Shown here: positions 42,721 to 54,006 of the stretch, piece after piece
How positions within the stretch are numbered: position 1 is the first letter of the stretch
Layout of the letters: every line of letters begins with the position of its first letter
From: Aphrocallistes beatrix
Lineage: Eukaryota; Porifera; Hexactinellida; Sceptrulophora; Aphrocallistidae
Direction of reading: 5' to 3'
DNA length: 64,000 nt
NCBI GenBank assembly: GCA_963281255.1
Contig: OY725500.1
Coordinates: 2,232,001 to 2,296,000 of the forward strand
Program-made: the position numbers and the translations under genes
Notes under the pieces: generated by a model
Seen by the model: the letters and a program-made list of their open reading frames with translations, nothing else
What the model was told of the DNA's origin: nothing
Database searches by the model: none

Positions 42721-44659
42721 GGATACCGCCCTCGAAAAAACATATGATTTGCATTACAGCATACGATGAAAGTAGAGCTATAAGAGATGTTAAGCGTGGG
42801 GAGGTATCTCCATCAAGAAATACTGGCACATTCCAAACCGTTTTTGATTCTCATTTCTAGATTTTGAGATACAGTGTCTCAAAGTCTGTTTTTTTAATTT
42901 TCCGCTAGCACATCTTAATGGTAGAAATTTAGGCACTCAATGAATTGTTTAGGACATAGCAAGGATTCAAACGCTTCCAAAATCGAATCATAGATAGTCT
43001 ATCATATTTGCAACTTCATAGGACCAGAAGAAAGTTAAAATGACAAATATTGTAAATTTTATCGGTGTCCGAAAAAAAAGGGGCAAAAAACGGCTAAAAA
43101 TGTCTGGGTTTTTTTGGAAATCATGAATAAAATCACCGAGTTAGAATATATCCAAAAAATGGTGGTCCTACGTTCATCGCTTAATGATATGAAACAACTC
43201 TTGAAATTTTCAAACTTCTATCTCAAACCAAATTTGAGAAATAATTCTGTAAAGACGGTCAATTTTGAAATTTTATAGTCCCGAGATATAGAGATTTTAA
43301 GTTTAGGTGTTAAGAAGAATGTAAAATGAGTTATTAATAATGCACATAAGCATCCACAGACATTTATTCGCATCCATACTGCTGATTTAGGTATATTAAA
43401 GCCAAATATTTACCAAAAATAGCAAAAGTACCCTGAAAATCCACAAATTTCCTTGAGGCCCCTAACTCCGAATATTTTGAGATAATTGTAGATAATATTT
43501 AATATTCCTGGCACTGCGAAGTATAATCTATCAGTTTAGAATGAATAAAGAGCTTCCAAAAAGTATATTAGGAAGTTAGAGCGAAAGTCTGCGACTTTTA
43601 GTTTCGAAGTTAGGATTTTCGAAAAATGCTACGTCATCATATGACAAAAATTTAAAACTTAACATTCCATAGGGTGTAGTGCAATTATTATCAAAGAATC
43701 ATATATGTACACTCATAAAAAGTATATTAGGAAGTGAGAACTAAGAATTTGGACTTGTATTTACAAAGATAGAGAGATATCTCTTTTTGGACCCTAAATG
43801 GGGGTTTTTGACCGATTCTGCGAGGTCCAAGGCCAGAACTTTCAAAATAATTATCAAAAGTTCTCCAATTTTTCTCACATATTATTAACGGCAATTGTAT
43901 TCACTATTTAGCATAATAGCTAAATTTGGACACATATTTAATGATTAGATTCGCCATTTTCTAATAGATTCAAAGTTCTCCATAGAATTTGTATTACAAT
44001 TAAATCAATGATAAGTCGAGAATTATTTATTTTTTGACAAAGGAATGTTCGAGGAACCTATATATTTTCACATATATCCTTTTATTTAAGGATATAATAT
44101 ATTATATATCTACAATAGTTTTTAAGATATGACATCAGCCTCTTTCGGGACCTTAGAGGGATATTATGGCCGAACTTTACTTATAATATGCGATATCTCA
44201 AGAACAAATGGTCGGATCCGAACAAATTTTTTTTTGAAACGATCAGAATTTTATTTCTGACCCAGTGATCGCTAAATATCTGAGATCAAACTTGCGATTT
44301 CCCGAGGATTATATAAATGAACTCCCTTATAGAGCTATTTGTTTGGATTTTATTTGCCCATTCTTTTAAATCTTTGTGTTTTATAATCTCCAAAGGTGCT
44401 AATACAATGTTAAGGTTCATATCATTAAAAAAATATCAAATAAGTTAAAAACTAATTGGTAAATGAGTTAAAATCCTCTAATAATTTTTCAATTTTTATT
44501 AGCGCTAAACTTTAGGGGGTTATTTCGCAAAAAATACAAAAAAATGCCGTCCAAATAGTGCTATCAGATGGTAGACCGATCAGTAATACAATGAAATTAG
44601 CAATAAAACATTTTTCAGTTTTTTTCTACGCCAGGCAAGATTTTTCGAGGGCGGTATCC
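42721..44659 (+). mobile_element. TTAA-A element, full copy (1939 bp)
   Basis: The ends ggataccgccctcgaaaaaa and tttttcgagggcggtatcc are flanked by TTAA at 42717-42720 and 44660-44663. The uninterrupted family sequence at 41040-41045 (aagttaaaatgac) is the empty site, so TTAA is duplicated. Short frames only (about 77 codons at most), so non-autonomous. Confidence 0.93.
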
Positions 44660-45094
44660 TTAAAAAGTCAAAAATTGTAAATTTTATTGGTGTTTGAAAA
44701 AGAGGGCAAAAAAAAGGCGTATAATGTCTGGTTTTTTTTATAAATCAGAAATAAATTCACCAAGTTATAAGATATCGAAAATAAAGTGGTCTTACGTTCA
44801 TCCATAGCATTCTATACATAAGGCAATGGCAGTCACTATTTTTTTTGACCAGGGATTGCTTAGTATATTCAAATTTATATTAATCCTTTATACGTTATAT
44901 ATGGTTAATTAAGCATTTTAGGTGACCTCACTCACAATATGACCATTAATTGTCAAGACATATTTGATCTTTGTAATTATTTTTATTCTGGAGAAAACAA
45001 ATACTATGACATAATATAAATATTAAGCTCATAAATACAAAATAAACATTGGATTTCGAGAAGTACTAATGAGACGGACTTCTACTTCTTGATG

Positions 45095-45355
45095 GCAGAC
45101 TATGGCTTGACTTAGCTTGAGATAGGCTCGATTTAGCTTGAGAGAGATACTTAACTTAGTTTAGACAGACTTGACTTAGCTTGAGAATAGACTTGACTTA
45201 GCTTGAGAATAGACTTAACTTAGCTTTAGGGACAGACTTGACTTAGTTTGAGAATAGACTTGACTTAGCTTGAGGATAGACTTGACTTAGCTTGAGGATA
45301 GGCTTGACTTAGCTTGAGATAGACTTGACTTCACTTGAGAGACAGACTTGACCTG
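45095..45355. repeat. Minisatellite inside E copy 2
   Basis: About eleven imperfect units of 20-25 bases based on 'agacttgacttagcttgaga'. Spacers between similar words vary by only a few bases and are themselves repeats, so it is not a CRISPR array. Confidence 0.88.
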
Positions 45356-46535
45356 AGACATCATAAGGGAACAATATACTTCTACGAGTAATAAGGAACA
45401 ATCACACACTCTGGCCTTCCAATGGGATATAGTCACACATTTCGGACCTTTACAGCATGATGAAGTTGACTAAATAAATAAATAATATTATTAAATCAGT
45501 TCTTGAATTTAACAAGTTAGTTTACTATTATCATGTTTCAATACTACGGTAGTGCATTACGTATATATAACTTTATTAGATAATGAATATTTGAATACAG
45601 TGAAAAAATTTTGGTAGAATGCACCGTGACGTACTGCATGTGCAAAATGCCTCAAAGTGTACCATGTTCTAGTTACATAGTAGCACATGCCAAATGAATA
45701 AGATTAGTATGAGAAGAGCCAGAATAAAGTTTTAAAATTTCTACTAAGGGTGCGGATACATCGTCGTTAAAATTACAATTCTTCTCTACCCAATTCACAT
45801 TGAACATTTTCCAAACATCATTGATGAATTTAAGAACTCAACAGTTGGTTCTCACAATGTTTTTTCCATGTTATAAGCTAACTGTTCGACAGAAGTTGAC
45901 TCATGGGAAACCTTAAGGGCCAAATTTATATTTTGCCTTTCCAAGCTGATAGCTAGTAGGCTTTCGACGTTAATTTGGGGCACTTTTAAATACATTGCAT
46001 TTATCCAAATTAAATAAGGTTCTTATGCACATGTTTTTGAAGTAACGAGGATTGCATTCACAAAATTGTGGGAATTGTAAACACTTTTTCGTAATCTTTC
46101 AAATTCAGTCAATTGTTTCTAACAAACTTGAGTGTATACATGATTCTAGAATAATTACATTACTTAAGAAACCACTAACCCTTGGAATCTTGTTGTTTTA
46201 GTGGTCACCACAGGTCTTGGAATGGCTCGATACCATTTTCACGAAGAGCATCATCTTTTTGGTAAATTAAAAAAATTCATGGAATGTTCTACTCATCTGT
46301 AATTGGAAGTAAAGCCAGGCGCGACACAGGACATCTCGTCCAAATATTAACTCATGCAATTAGTGTTGTCAAATGAAGCATTATAAATGAGTAATAGAAA
46401 TTATATACAATAAAACAATACGTAAGTGTAATACACTAGTGTTGTATGTGAAGTAAATATAAATATTGTGGTTACATTATATTTTCAAAATGAATATTTA
46501 ATCAACCCATGGACATAAAATATGTAATGATTATA

Positions 46536-47582
46536 TCCTTACTATTAAAACTCGATTATTGTATATTTATATATATACACTACCCGGACAAAAGTATTCA
46601 ACCACCATATAAACCTCCATACAAATAGTATTAAAGTGGGTTTATTCATAAAGGAACATGTACACAAACTGTAAGGAATATTATATTTTTTAATCAAATT
46701 CGTAAACTACACTCTCTAATTACTCATAATTGATAGTCTCAACTTAACTACTAACTCCCAAGTTAATAAATATCAATATTTGATATTTGATGCTACTTGT
46801 ACCAAGTCACAGCCATTATAGATGATGGCGATTAGTGACATAAAGTGGTAGAGGTTGATAATTTTCTACATAAGAATAAGTATTTGAGTTGAGACTCTGA
46901 ATTGTGAGTAATTAGAATGTGTAGATGAAGAATTTAAAATAAAAAATGGAGAATTTCTCCAGTTTGAGTATATGTTCCTTTTTTAATAGATCCAATTTAA
47001 TACTATTTGTATGAAAGTTTTCGTGGTGGTCGAATACTTTTGTCCGGGTAGTGTATATATATATATACTATATATATATATATATATCTGTAACGAAATG
47101 ATTGAAGAAACTGCCGGGCGTAGAAGGCTGATTTTTGGCATGTGGGAGTCTTTTGGATATGGCTCCGGTAAGTTCTGAGTTCAGAGCAAAATGTCGACTC
47201 ATCATGGAATTATGACGTCATTGTCACATTTTTAAAAGTTAAGCAACACAGTTATTCGGGCATAACTCAGCCATTATAGGAGATAGAAGGCTGAAATTTT
47301 AATAGAATCTGTATACTAATACGTCTCACATATGATGCAACTATCATCAAAAAATGATCACTCATCACTTTGCTATGACGTAATCATTACTCATCAAAAA
47401 TTTTAAAATTGACAAATTTGGTGTTTTTTCGAGTGATATCGATTTTAAAACTAAGATGGACTTATTTTGTGATGATATCTCCCTTATAATTAACCAATAT
47501 CACCTCCAGGCGACCGAAGGGAGCCTCAGGCGGACACAAAGTGTCCGCCAGCCGCGCAGCGCAAGCAAGCGAAGCGGGCTTG
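46536..47582 (+). mobile_element. Hel-family element, full length, with nested MITE
   Basis: Begins tccttactattaaaactcga at 46536 directly after A and ends gcaagcgaagcgggcttg at 47582 directly before T. E copy 1 provides the empty site at 26024/26025 (attata|tagttg against attata|tcc...cttg|tagttg), so nothing was duplicated. The MITE at 46578-47053 occupies the AT microsatellite; without it the element is about 570 bp. The end carries a ggcggacacaaagtgtccgcc-type hairpin (21 bases, given as ggcggacac, aaa, gtgtccgcc). Confidence 0.93.
46578..47053. mobile_element. 476-bp mariner-type MITE
   Basis: Ends cactacccggacaaaagtat and atacttttgtccgggtagtg, perfect over 20 bases, with TA on both sides, in the AT microsatellite of a Hel copy. 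Confidence 0.9.
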
Positions 47583-49307
47583 TAGTTGATAATAACAGTA
47601 TTAATTTAGTGGTTTAGGATTGAATATACTAAGCAATCCATGGTACTATTTCTTTGGTGACTGCCATTGCCTTATGTATAGAATGCTATGAATCATCGCA
47701 TAATGATATGGAACAACTCTTGAATTTTTCAAACCTCTATCTCAAACCAATTTTGACTTTGTAAAGACGGTCAATTTTGAAACTTTAAAGTCCCGAGATA
47801 TAGAGATTTTAAGGTTAGATGTTAAAAAGAATGTAAAATGAGTTATTAAAAATGAACAAAAGCATTCACAGGCATTTATTCGCATTTATACTGGTGATGT
47901 AGGTATATTCGAACCAAATAGTTACGTAAAATAGCAAAAGTACAAGAAAAGTCCAGAAATTTCCTTGAGGCTCCCGATACTCCCGAATATTTTGAGATAA
48001 TTGTGAAAAATAATTCATATTCCTAGCCCAACGAAGTATAATCCATTCGTTTAGAATGAATAAAGAGCTTCCAAAAGTATATTAGGAAGTCAGGACGAAG
48101 GTCTATAACATTAGTTTCCAAGTTAGGATTTTCGAAAAATGCTACGTTATCATATTGCAAAAATCTAAAGCTTAACATTCCATAGGATGTAGTGCTTATA
48201 TTTACAGAGCTTATATTTACAGAGATAGAGAGATATCTCTTTTTGGACCCTAAACGGGGGTTTTTGACCGAATCTGGGAGGTCCAAGGCCAGAACTTTCA
48301 AAATATTCATCAAAAGTTCACAAATTTTTCTGTATATCATTAACGACAATTGTATTCATTAATTAGCATAATAGCCACATTTGGATACATTTTTCATGAT
48401 TAGATTCGGCATTTTCTAATATATTCAAAGTTCTCCTCAGAATTTCTATTACAATCAAAGTCAATGATAATTCGAGAAATATTTATTTTTTGACAAAGGA
48501 ATGTTTGAGGAACCTATATATTTTCGCATATATCCTTTCATTAAAGAGTATAATAGATTATATATCTTCAATAGTTTTTAAGATATGACATCGGCCTCTT
48601 TCGGGACCATAGAGAGATATTATGCCCGAACTTTACCTATAGTAAGCGATATTATCACGAACAAATGTTCGGATCCGAACAAATCTTTTTTGAAGCGATC
48701 AGAATTTCACTTCTGATCCAATGATCGCTAAATATCTGATATCAAATAAGCGATTTCCCCATGCATTATATTAATAAATTCCCTTATAAAGCTATTTTTA
48801 TTGGATTTTATTTGGCCTTTCTGCTAAATCTTTGTGTTATATAATCTCGAATGAGGCCAAAACACTTTTGAGGTCTATATCATTAAAAAAATATCATATA
48901 AGTAAGAAACTAATCGATGAATGCGTCAAAAACCTCCGATAATTTTTCAGTCTTCAGTAACGCTAAACTTTAGGTGGTTAACTCTTAAAAATCAAAATAA
49001 ATACCGTCCAACTAGTACAATCAGATGGCAGACCGCTCAGTAATACAATGAAATTAACAATTAAAAATTTGACGTTTTTTACGCCAGGCAAAGTTTTTCG
49101 AGGGCGATTTCCTTAATTAAACATGTTTATTGCTTTTGATTACGAATGTTCATAAATTAAAGACATGAAAAATATGGAGAATATTAGTTTCACAAGAAAT
49201 TAAAGCATACATTCCAACTGTCCCGTTTTTATCCGGACGTCCCGCTTTTTTAAATCTCTTCTTCTATTGAGTTTATTTTCACGAGTGTCACGTGTTATCT
49301 GTAAGTA

Positions 49308-49480
49308 CAGTGGAATTCGCTTATTAGCAACTCCTTTATTAGCAATATTGCTCTATTAACAACCAATTTTCAGGTCCCAGTTGAAGATTTTATGTTAATT
49401 ATGTTCCCTTATTAGCAACTTCGCGTATTTGCAACCATTTTATGAGCAAAACTCGAGTTGCTAATAAGCGAATTCCACTG
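49308..49480. mobile_element. 173-bp pogo-type MITE
   Basis: Ends cagtggaattcgcttattag and ctaataagcgaattccactg, perfect over at least 20 bases, with TA at 49306-49307 and 49481-49482. Inner 'ttattagcaac' words recur. Confidence 0.92.
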
Positions 49481-49708
49481 TATATACTTAATTTCTACCT
49501 AATAAGCATGGCAGGAATAAAATTCCTTCAGTACTAAATAGAAACCAAAGTCTAAAAATAAACAATACTGCATACTTAATTTGTCTATTTCAAATCTAAA
49601 CATGGGAAGAATAGAATTCCTTCAGTAGTAATAGAGTCTAAAATCAGACATTTTTAAGAGCATTATATGTAAGGAAATATATGTAGTTGGTCTAAATAGC
49701 GAAATAAA

Positions 49709-51715
49709 ATGATAAAATGTATAGATAAATATATACAAACACAAAATACAATGTCTTCTTCAGAACATGATATTTCTTCTTCGGAGCAAGAAACTGTTCC
49801 AATATTTAGAAGTGCTGACTTCCCTCTGGTTAGAATTCCATCTCCCTTCGCTTCTAGTATAGAATCAAGTGACTCTGGCTTGTCTCGAGCAGTCACTAAA
49901 GATGATTGCAGATTCAAAGTTCCAAATACTCCAATTGATGTAATCCCTTTTTCAATCTCTCCTACTGAGCTCAGATCTACTTTCTCACAATTTGTCTTGT
50001 CTTCACAGACTTCCGAAGATTCGGATAACTCCACGAAAGTTCACTCAATTTCTCTCAGAGGCAAAAGAAGAGTAAAAAAAGTCAACGTTGGGAAGTTTCG
50101 AGAAGAGGAAGGATTGAAAAGAAAATCATCTTTCACACCATTACCTGCAAAGAGACTACCATCAAAGCCGACATCCGAACTATTCAAGCAAGTAAAGTTC
50201 CCTCATCCAACTAAATTCATAAGCATCAAATTGCGTAAAGATGAAACTCACTCATTTCGTGATCTATCAATTCCCCATGGATCTCTGCAACCCAATCATG
50301 CAACCCACGGAAGCCGTTAATGACCCCCAAATGCTATCCCGGAAAAAGTCGGAAATGAACGTGAGGGCTTTATTAGCAGTGCACTGCACCTCTCTCAGTT
50401 GGAATGATTTCTTACTCTCGTTTATTCATGAACGCGTGTGCAGCAAATATCTCAAATGGACTGAAGAGAGGAAGAAAGACAATCCAGATGAGTATGGCGA
50501 ATACTGGAAGAAACATTCCGGCGAGTGTCCGGCAAGCTATTTCGAGACTAGGCAAGGAATGGAATCTTCAGCTGCATTCGAAATTTGGGCTAGATCTGTC
50601 ACCAAACATTATCATGCTTATACTACATATGTATGTGATAGAGACTCAAGCTCTTTTAAGCGGTTACGAGAAAGCGATCCGAACAAAGGATTGGAAAATC
50701 TACGAAAGGAGGAGTGCATCGGGCATGCACAAGGGAGATTAAAAAAGGCAATGAGGAAGAAAACCACGAGAACTTTAACATCCAAACCAATACCCGCTTC
50801 AAAGGTTCAGAGGATTGGCCATCTTTATGCACTTGTTATCGTTCAGAATAGAAGGAAAACAGCGATAGACATTCAAAAGGCTCTCTATCCACTACTCGAT
50901 CATTTGGTTGAGAAGCATGAAAGTTGTCCGTTTTCAAAGAGCTCTTGGTGCTACTTTCAAAAGACCCTTGCACTTTCAGTCGAAGATAGCTCTATTACAC
51001 CTCCCGGACTGCGACTACCCTATCTGAATGGAGATGAGTTATCACGACTGCAAGATGTTTTTCAGAACTTTGCAAGCCTAGATATGTTTTCCACCTTGAC
51101 GCTTGATTTAACACAAAATGCCAATGAATCCCTACATTCACTTCTCTGGCACAATGCTCCTAAAGGAAAACGGGTAGGACAATACTCTCTCCAAGCTTCT
51201 GCTTCGATAGCTGTGTCAACTTTCAATGAAGGCTCATTGATACTCGCATCATCTTAGCGGATATGGGGATGCAATGTACTAATGTGACTCTAGCTCACCT
51301 CGTAACGATGGATAAGGAACGGAATAGATGCAAGAGAAAGGCTGTTAAGGATACTCAGAAAAGACGCAGGCGTCTTCTGAAGAGTCAATTCCTGGTTGCC
51401 GAATCTTCAAGGCGTAAACGTGAAAAAGACGCGACTACGTATAAATCAGGATGCTTTGGTAGTGAGCCTTCCTATTCTGGTAGTAAAGAAGTCACTTCCC
51501 CCATCCTTGTCGTTAACAAGGATGATAATGAAATCTGCGCGAAATGCAGAATGCATTATTGTCCAGTTCTGAGAGAGCAGAAGAATGATGACTGGGTGGG
51601 ATGTAATTTCTGTAAGAGTAGGTATCATACTGGCTGTGAAAATGTATGGCTAGAGGATATAGGTGATGACCCTTATATCTGTAGGAAATGCGAGCAAGAG
51701 TGGAATAAAGTGTAA
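49709..51715 (+). pseudogene. Mutator-like transposase + PHD finger, internally deleted
   Basis: Companion of the minus-strand gene at 56609-59096. The N-terminal part (from MIKCIDKYI at 49709, or MSSSEHDI at 49751) is a serine/acid-rich region followed by a basic KRRVKKVN stretch. Two segments present in the other copy are absent: about 65 residues with two C-x-C pairs (lost at about 50285), and about 95 residues that contain the first catalytic Asp (lost at about 50433, where FLLS joins IHERVCSK). The remaining core reads WTEERKKD, GECPASYF, and RKEECIGHAQGRL (catalytic Glu region), then a helical stretch to STFNEGSLILAS. A one-base loss near 51252 separates the final part (51263-51715), which ends in a well-preserved C4HC3 PHD finger: CAKC, WVGCNFC, RYHTGC, CRKC. 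Inactive because of the deletions. Confidence 0.85.
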
Positions 51716-51831
51716 TCTACATCTATAATTTCTGTAGTATCATGCCATCATTAAAATAAACATATCCCTTTGTTATTTAATAAAATCGCTAATATAAACA
51801 TTAATTCGGAAAACAATTCATCAAATTATTG

Positions 51832-51846
51832 GGGGGGGGGGGGGGT
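51832..51846. repeat. G15 homopolymer
   Basis: A run of about 15 G follows 'caaattatt', just after the MULE gene. The other MULE copy has only five at this place (ccccc near 56486), so the run has expanded or reflects assembly error. Confidence 0.85.
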
Positions 51847-52606
51847 TTGGAAAATGTAAACATAATCCTTTTATTAATACTTATATACTATATTATAAAA
51901 TTAAAATATCTATTTAGATACAATTGCTTGGAAGTACTCCGCTTATCGGATCAAACTGAGCTAATCTAATCAAATAATCACAATCAAGATACAATTCAAT
52001 TCCTATTATATTAGGAGAAATTATAATGAACCAGTTCAATTCGGGTAAATCGTGACTAAATTTTGACTGCAAAAAATTGTAGTAACTGTGGAGGAGTAAG
52101 TACCTCGGGAGTCCACATACAAGTACTGTATAAGGGGTGGGCAGTGGTGTAGCTAGGGATTGAAGCTTGTTAGGGAACAGGTAAATTATATCTGTGTGAA
52201 ACTCGACGACGCTATAGAGTAGATTATCAATATATATACATATTGATGAAAGTACCAAACTATAATGTTTAATTTGCACATGCGCGCTAATGAACACTTC
52301 GTGTTCTCAGAGTCACCCTGGAAAAATAAACACTTTCAGAAGTCCCTTCAGGTGCTAAATATTGATCACTTTCAAAAATTCATTTCAAATATAAATGACA
52401 TAAGAAATAAGTAAACCAAACATACTTATAATTGAAAATGTCTTTCGTCTGAAAACAAGGACTGAGAAATAATCATTTAACGCGAAACACTAACGTCCAG
52501 CCATCAGCTTATGTGATCCTACCCAGTTCATGCTTATCTGTCAATTAGTCCTTTGGAGAGAAGGTATTCCTCCCCTCGCCACTAACGTGCTCCGAAGCCC
52601 TGCCTT

Positions 52607-53045
52607 TAAAGGTTGGTGTTTCCCATGAGACACTTGTTTTTTAAATATGTGCCCAAATTGCTATTTTATCATTTTTAGATCCTTAGAGGGGTTCTAAACA
52701 ATAATTCGAATTTTTATAACTCCAGCCCCAATATTTATCCACTTTGAGTCACTTGGTGTCGCTCTAAAAACGACACATTTTAATCTTTATTTGTTTGTGT
52801 ACATAAATATCTCTGTAACGAATTGATTGAAGAAACTGCCATGCACAGAAAGCTGATTTTGGCTTTGGGAGTCTTTTGACTATGCCTCCACTAAGTTCTG
52901 AGCTCAGACGAAAATATCGACCCATCATGAAATTATGACGCCATTTTCACCCTTTTTATGATTAGAAATTTCAGTTTTTCGACCATAACTCAGCCTTTTT
53001 AAGTGATAGAAGGCTGATATTTTAATTGAATAATAGCTGATATTT
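52607..53045. mobile_element. TTAA-B end fragment and Hel fragment
   Basis: 52607-52790 starts ttaaaggttggtgtttccca and matches the first ~180 bases of TTAA-B. 52805-53045 is a plus-strand Hel piece ('ctgtaacgaattgattgaag' to 'ggctgatattttaa'). They separate the two MULE copies. Confidence 0.7.
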
Positions 53046-53104
53046 TAACGCTGCCGTTTACTACTCTATTATTTGTGTAGCACAATAAATTTTCTAACGC
53101 TCGA

Positions 53105-54006
53105 ATTTTTATATTCGTCATAAAAAGATTAGAAAAGAGATGGTAAAGAGTTTACTATAAACTTGGAACTTAATCTTTATCAGATTTAGATTTAGGATGA
53201 ATCAAATGGTTTAAAATAAACAATCAAATACAAACGCTAAAAAATTATTTGGATCATTTATCCATGGTCCAATCTGAAATGAAGAAAAAGTAAAAATATT
53301 TTCTGAAGTTATATGTTATTATCCATGGTCAAGAATGATTCTGATGTCGTATACACTCTGTAAATGAAAATAAAGGAGATCCTGCCATGCAAGAACCTAG
53401 ACTCCTGAGACTGGTGTTAGGTCCAGCTGCAGCCGGATCAATTTTACAAGTTACGTATTTCATAGTCACACTAGTGCTTATATCGACGCGTTGATCGAAA
53501 TGAATTTTGCAGCTGAATGTGCTGGTGAGACTCAAGGACAGTCTTTTTAGATTTCCGTGAAGTTTCATCCATCCACGAGCTACGCTTTTCCTGTGCGTGT
53601 GTTTGGAACACAGAGAGAGAAACGTTCGTTTTGATCTGAGTGGAGTACGACTGGCTTCACTACGATCGCCTTTCCGATGCTGCTATCTGACAAATGTATG
53701 GTAGCACCAAGCGCGACCCTGCATTCAGCAAAAGGTACTATATCAACTGAAAGGCTGCTACTCCCGTGTTACACACACTTGACTAGCCGGTGTCTCAAAG
53801 AAGCTTTTGGAGGAAGAGGGCAAGGGAGATGGAGGAGGAAAGAAAGTAATTATTAGTATTTATTTCAATGCAAATATAAATGACCGTATACGTATTATCG
53901 AATAGTAACCCCCCTCGAAATATAATAAGCTAATCAGGCATCGAACTATTCGGTGCGATCTTAGAATATTTGAGGCGGCGTCCCCATTTTGGCTGGTCTT
54001 CACCGG
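53105..54006. other. Unpaired 0.9-kb segment in left MULE arm
   Basis: The right arm reads straight from 'agcgttag...cgaattc' to 'accagggaaattacgac', while the left arm has 0.9 kb between these blocks. It could be an insertion here or sequence deleted from the right. It is less AT-rich at 53560-53830 than its surroundings. No open frame above 79 codons and no terminal repeats seen. Confidence 0.5.

Larger units (their letters stand above)
44803..47690. mobile_element. E-family element, copy 2, with nested Hel
   Basis: Ends catagcattctatacataag and ttatgtatagaatgctatg. Flanks gttcatc (44796-44802) and aatcatc (47691-47697) are an imperfect ~7-bp duplication of a target that reads gttcatcgc in other TTAA-A copies. 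Without the Hel insertion at 46536-47582 it is about 1.84 kb and collinear with copy 1 at 24414. Confidence 0.88.
42484..49112 (+). mobile_element. TTAA-A host copy split by nested insertions
   Basis: Pieces are 42484-42720, 44664-44802 and 47698-49112, which together follow the family order and end tttttcgagggcgatttcc before TTAA at 49113. Its beginning is missing. The first break holds a complete TTAA-A copy, the second an E element which itself holds a Hel element and a MITE. Confidence 0.85.
49117..52606 (+). mobile_element. MULE copy 1, internally deleted, ends missing
   Basis: Collinear in inverted orientation with the MULE at 53066-61019 from about 49480 (5' non-coding repeats) to 52606, where a TTAA-B piece begins. 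The last shared part (52280-52606) corresponds to the inner portion of that element's terminal repeat. The left boundary is unclear: 49117-49300 has no counterpart that I can see. Confidence 0.7.

Noticed and set aside
45095-45355. Regularly spaced repeats that might be read as a CRISPR array
   Set aside because: The units are tandem and degenerate, with no unique spacers, and lie inside a transposon shared with another locus; the genome is eukaryotic.
48023-48349. A 108-codon minus-strand frame in a TTAA-A copy
   Set aside because: Not open in the other copies of the same element, so chance.
51914-52297. A 127-codon minus-strand frame downstream of MULE copy 1
   Set aside because: It lies in the non-coding 3' part of the MULE; the other copy does not keep it open, and composition is that of random AT-rich sequence.
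53329-53568. A 79-codon frame in the unpaired MULE-arm segment as a captured host exon
   Set aside because: No recognisable domain and no splice sites that make a convincing exon; kept only as unassigned sequence.
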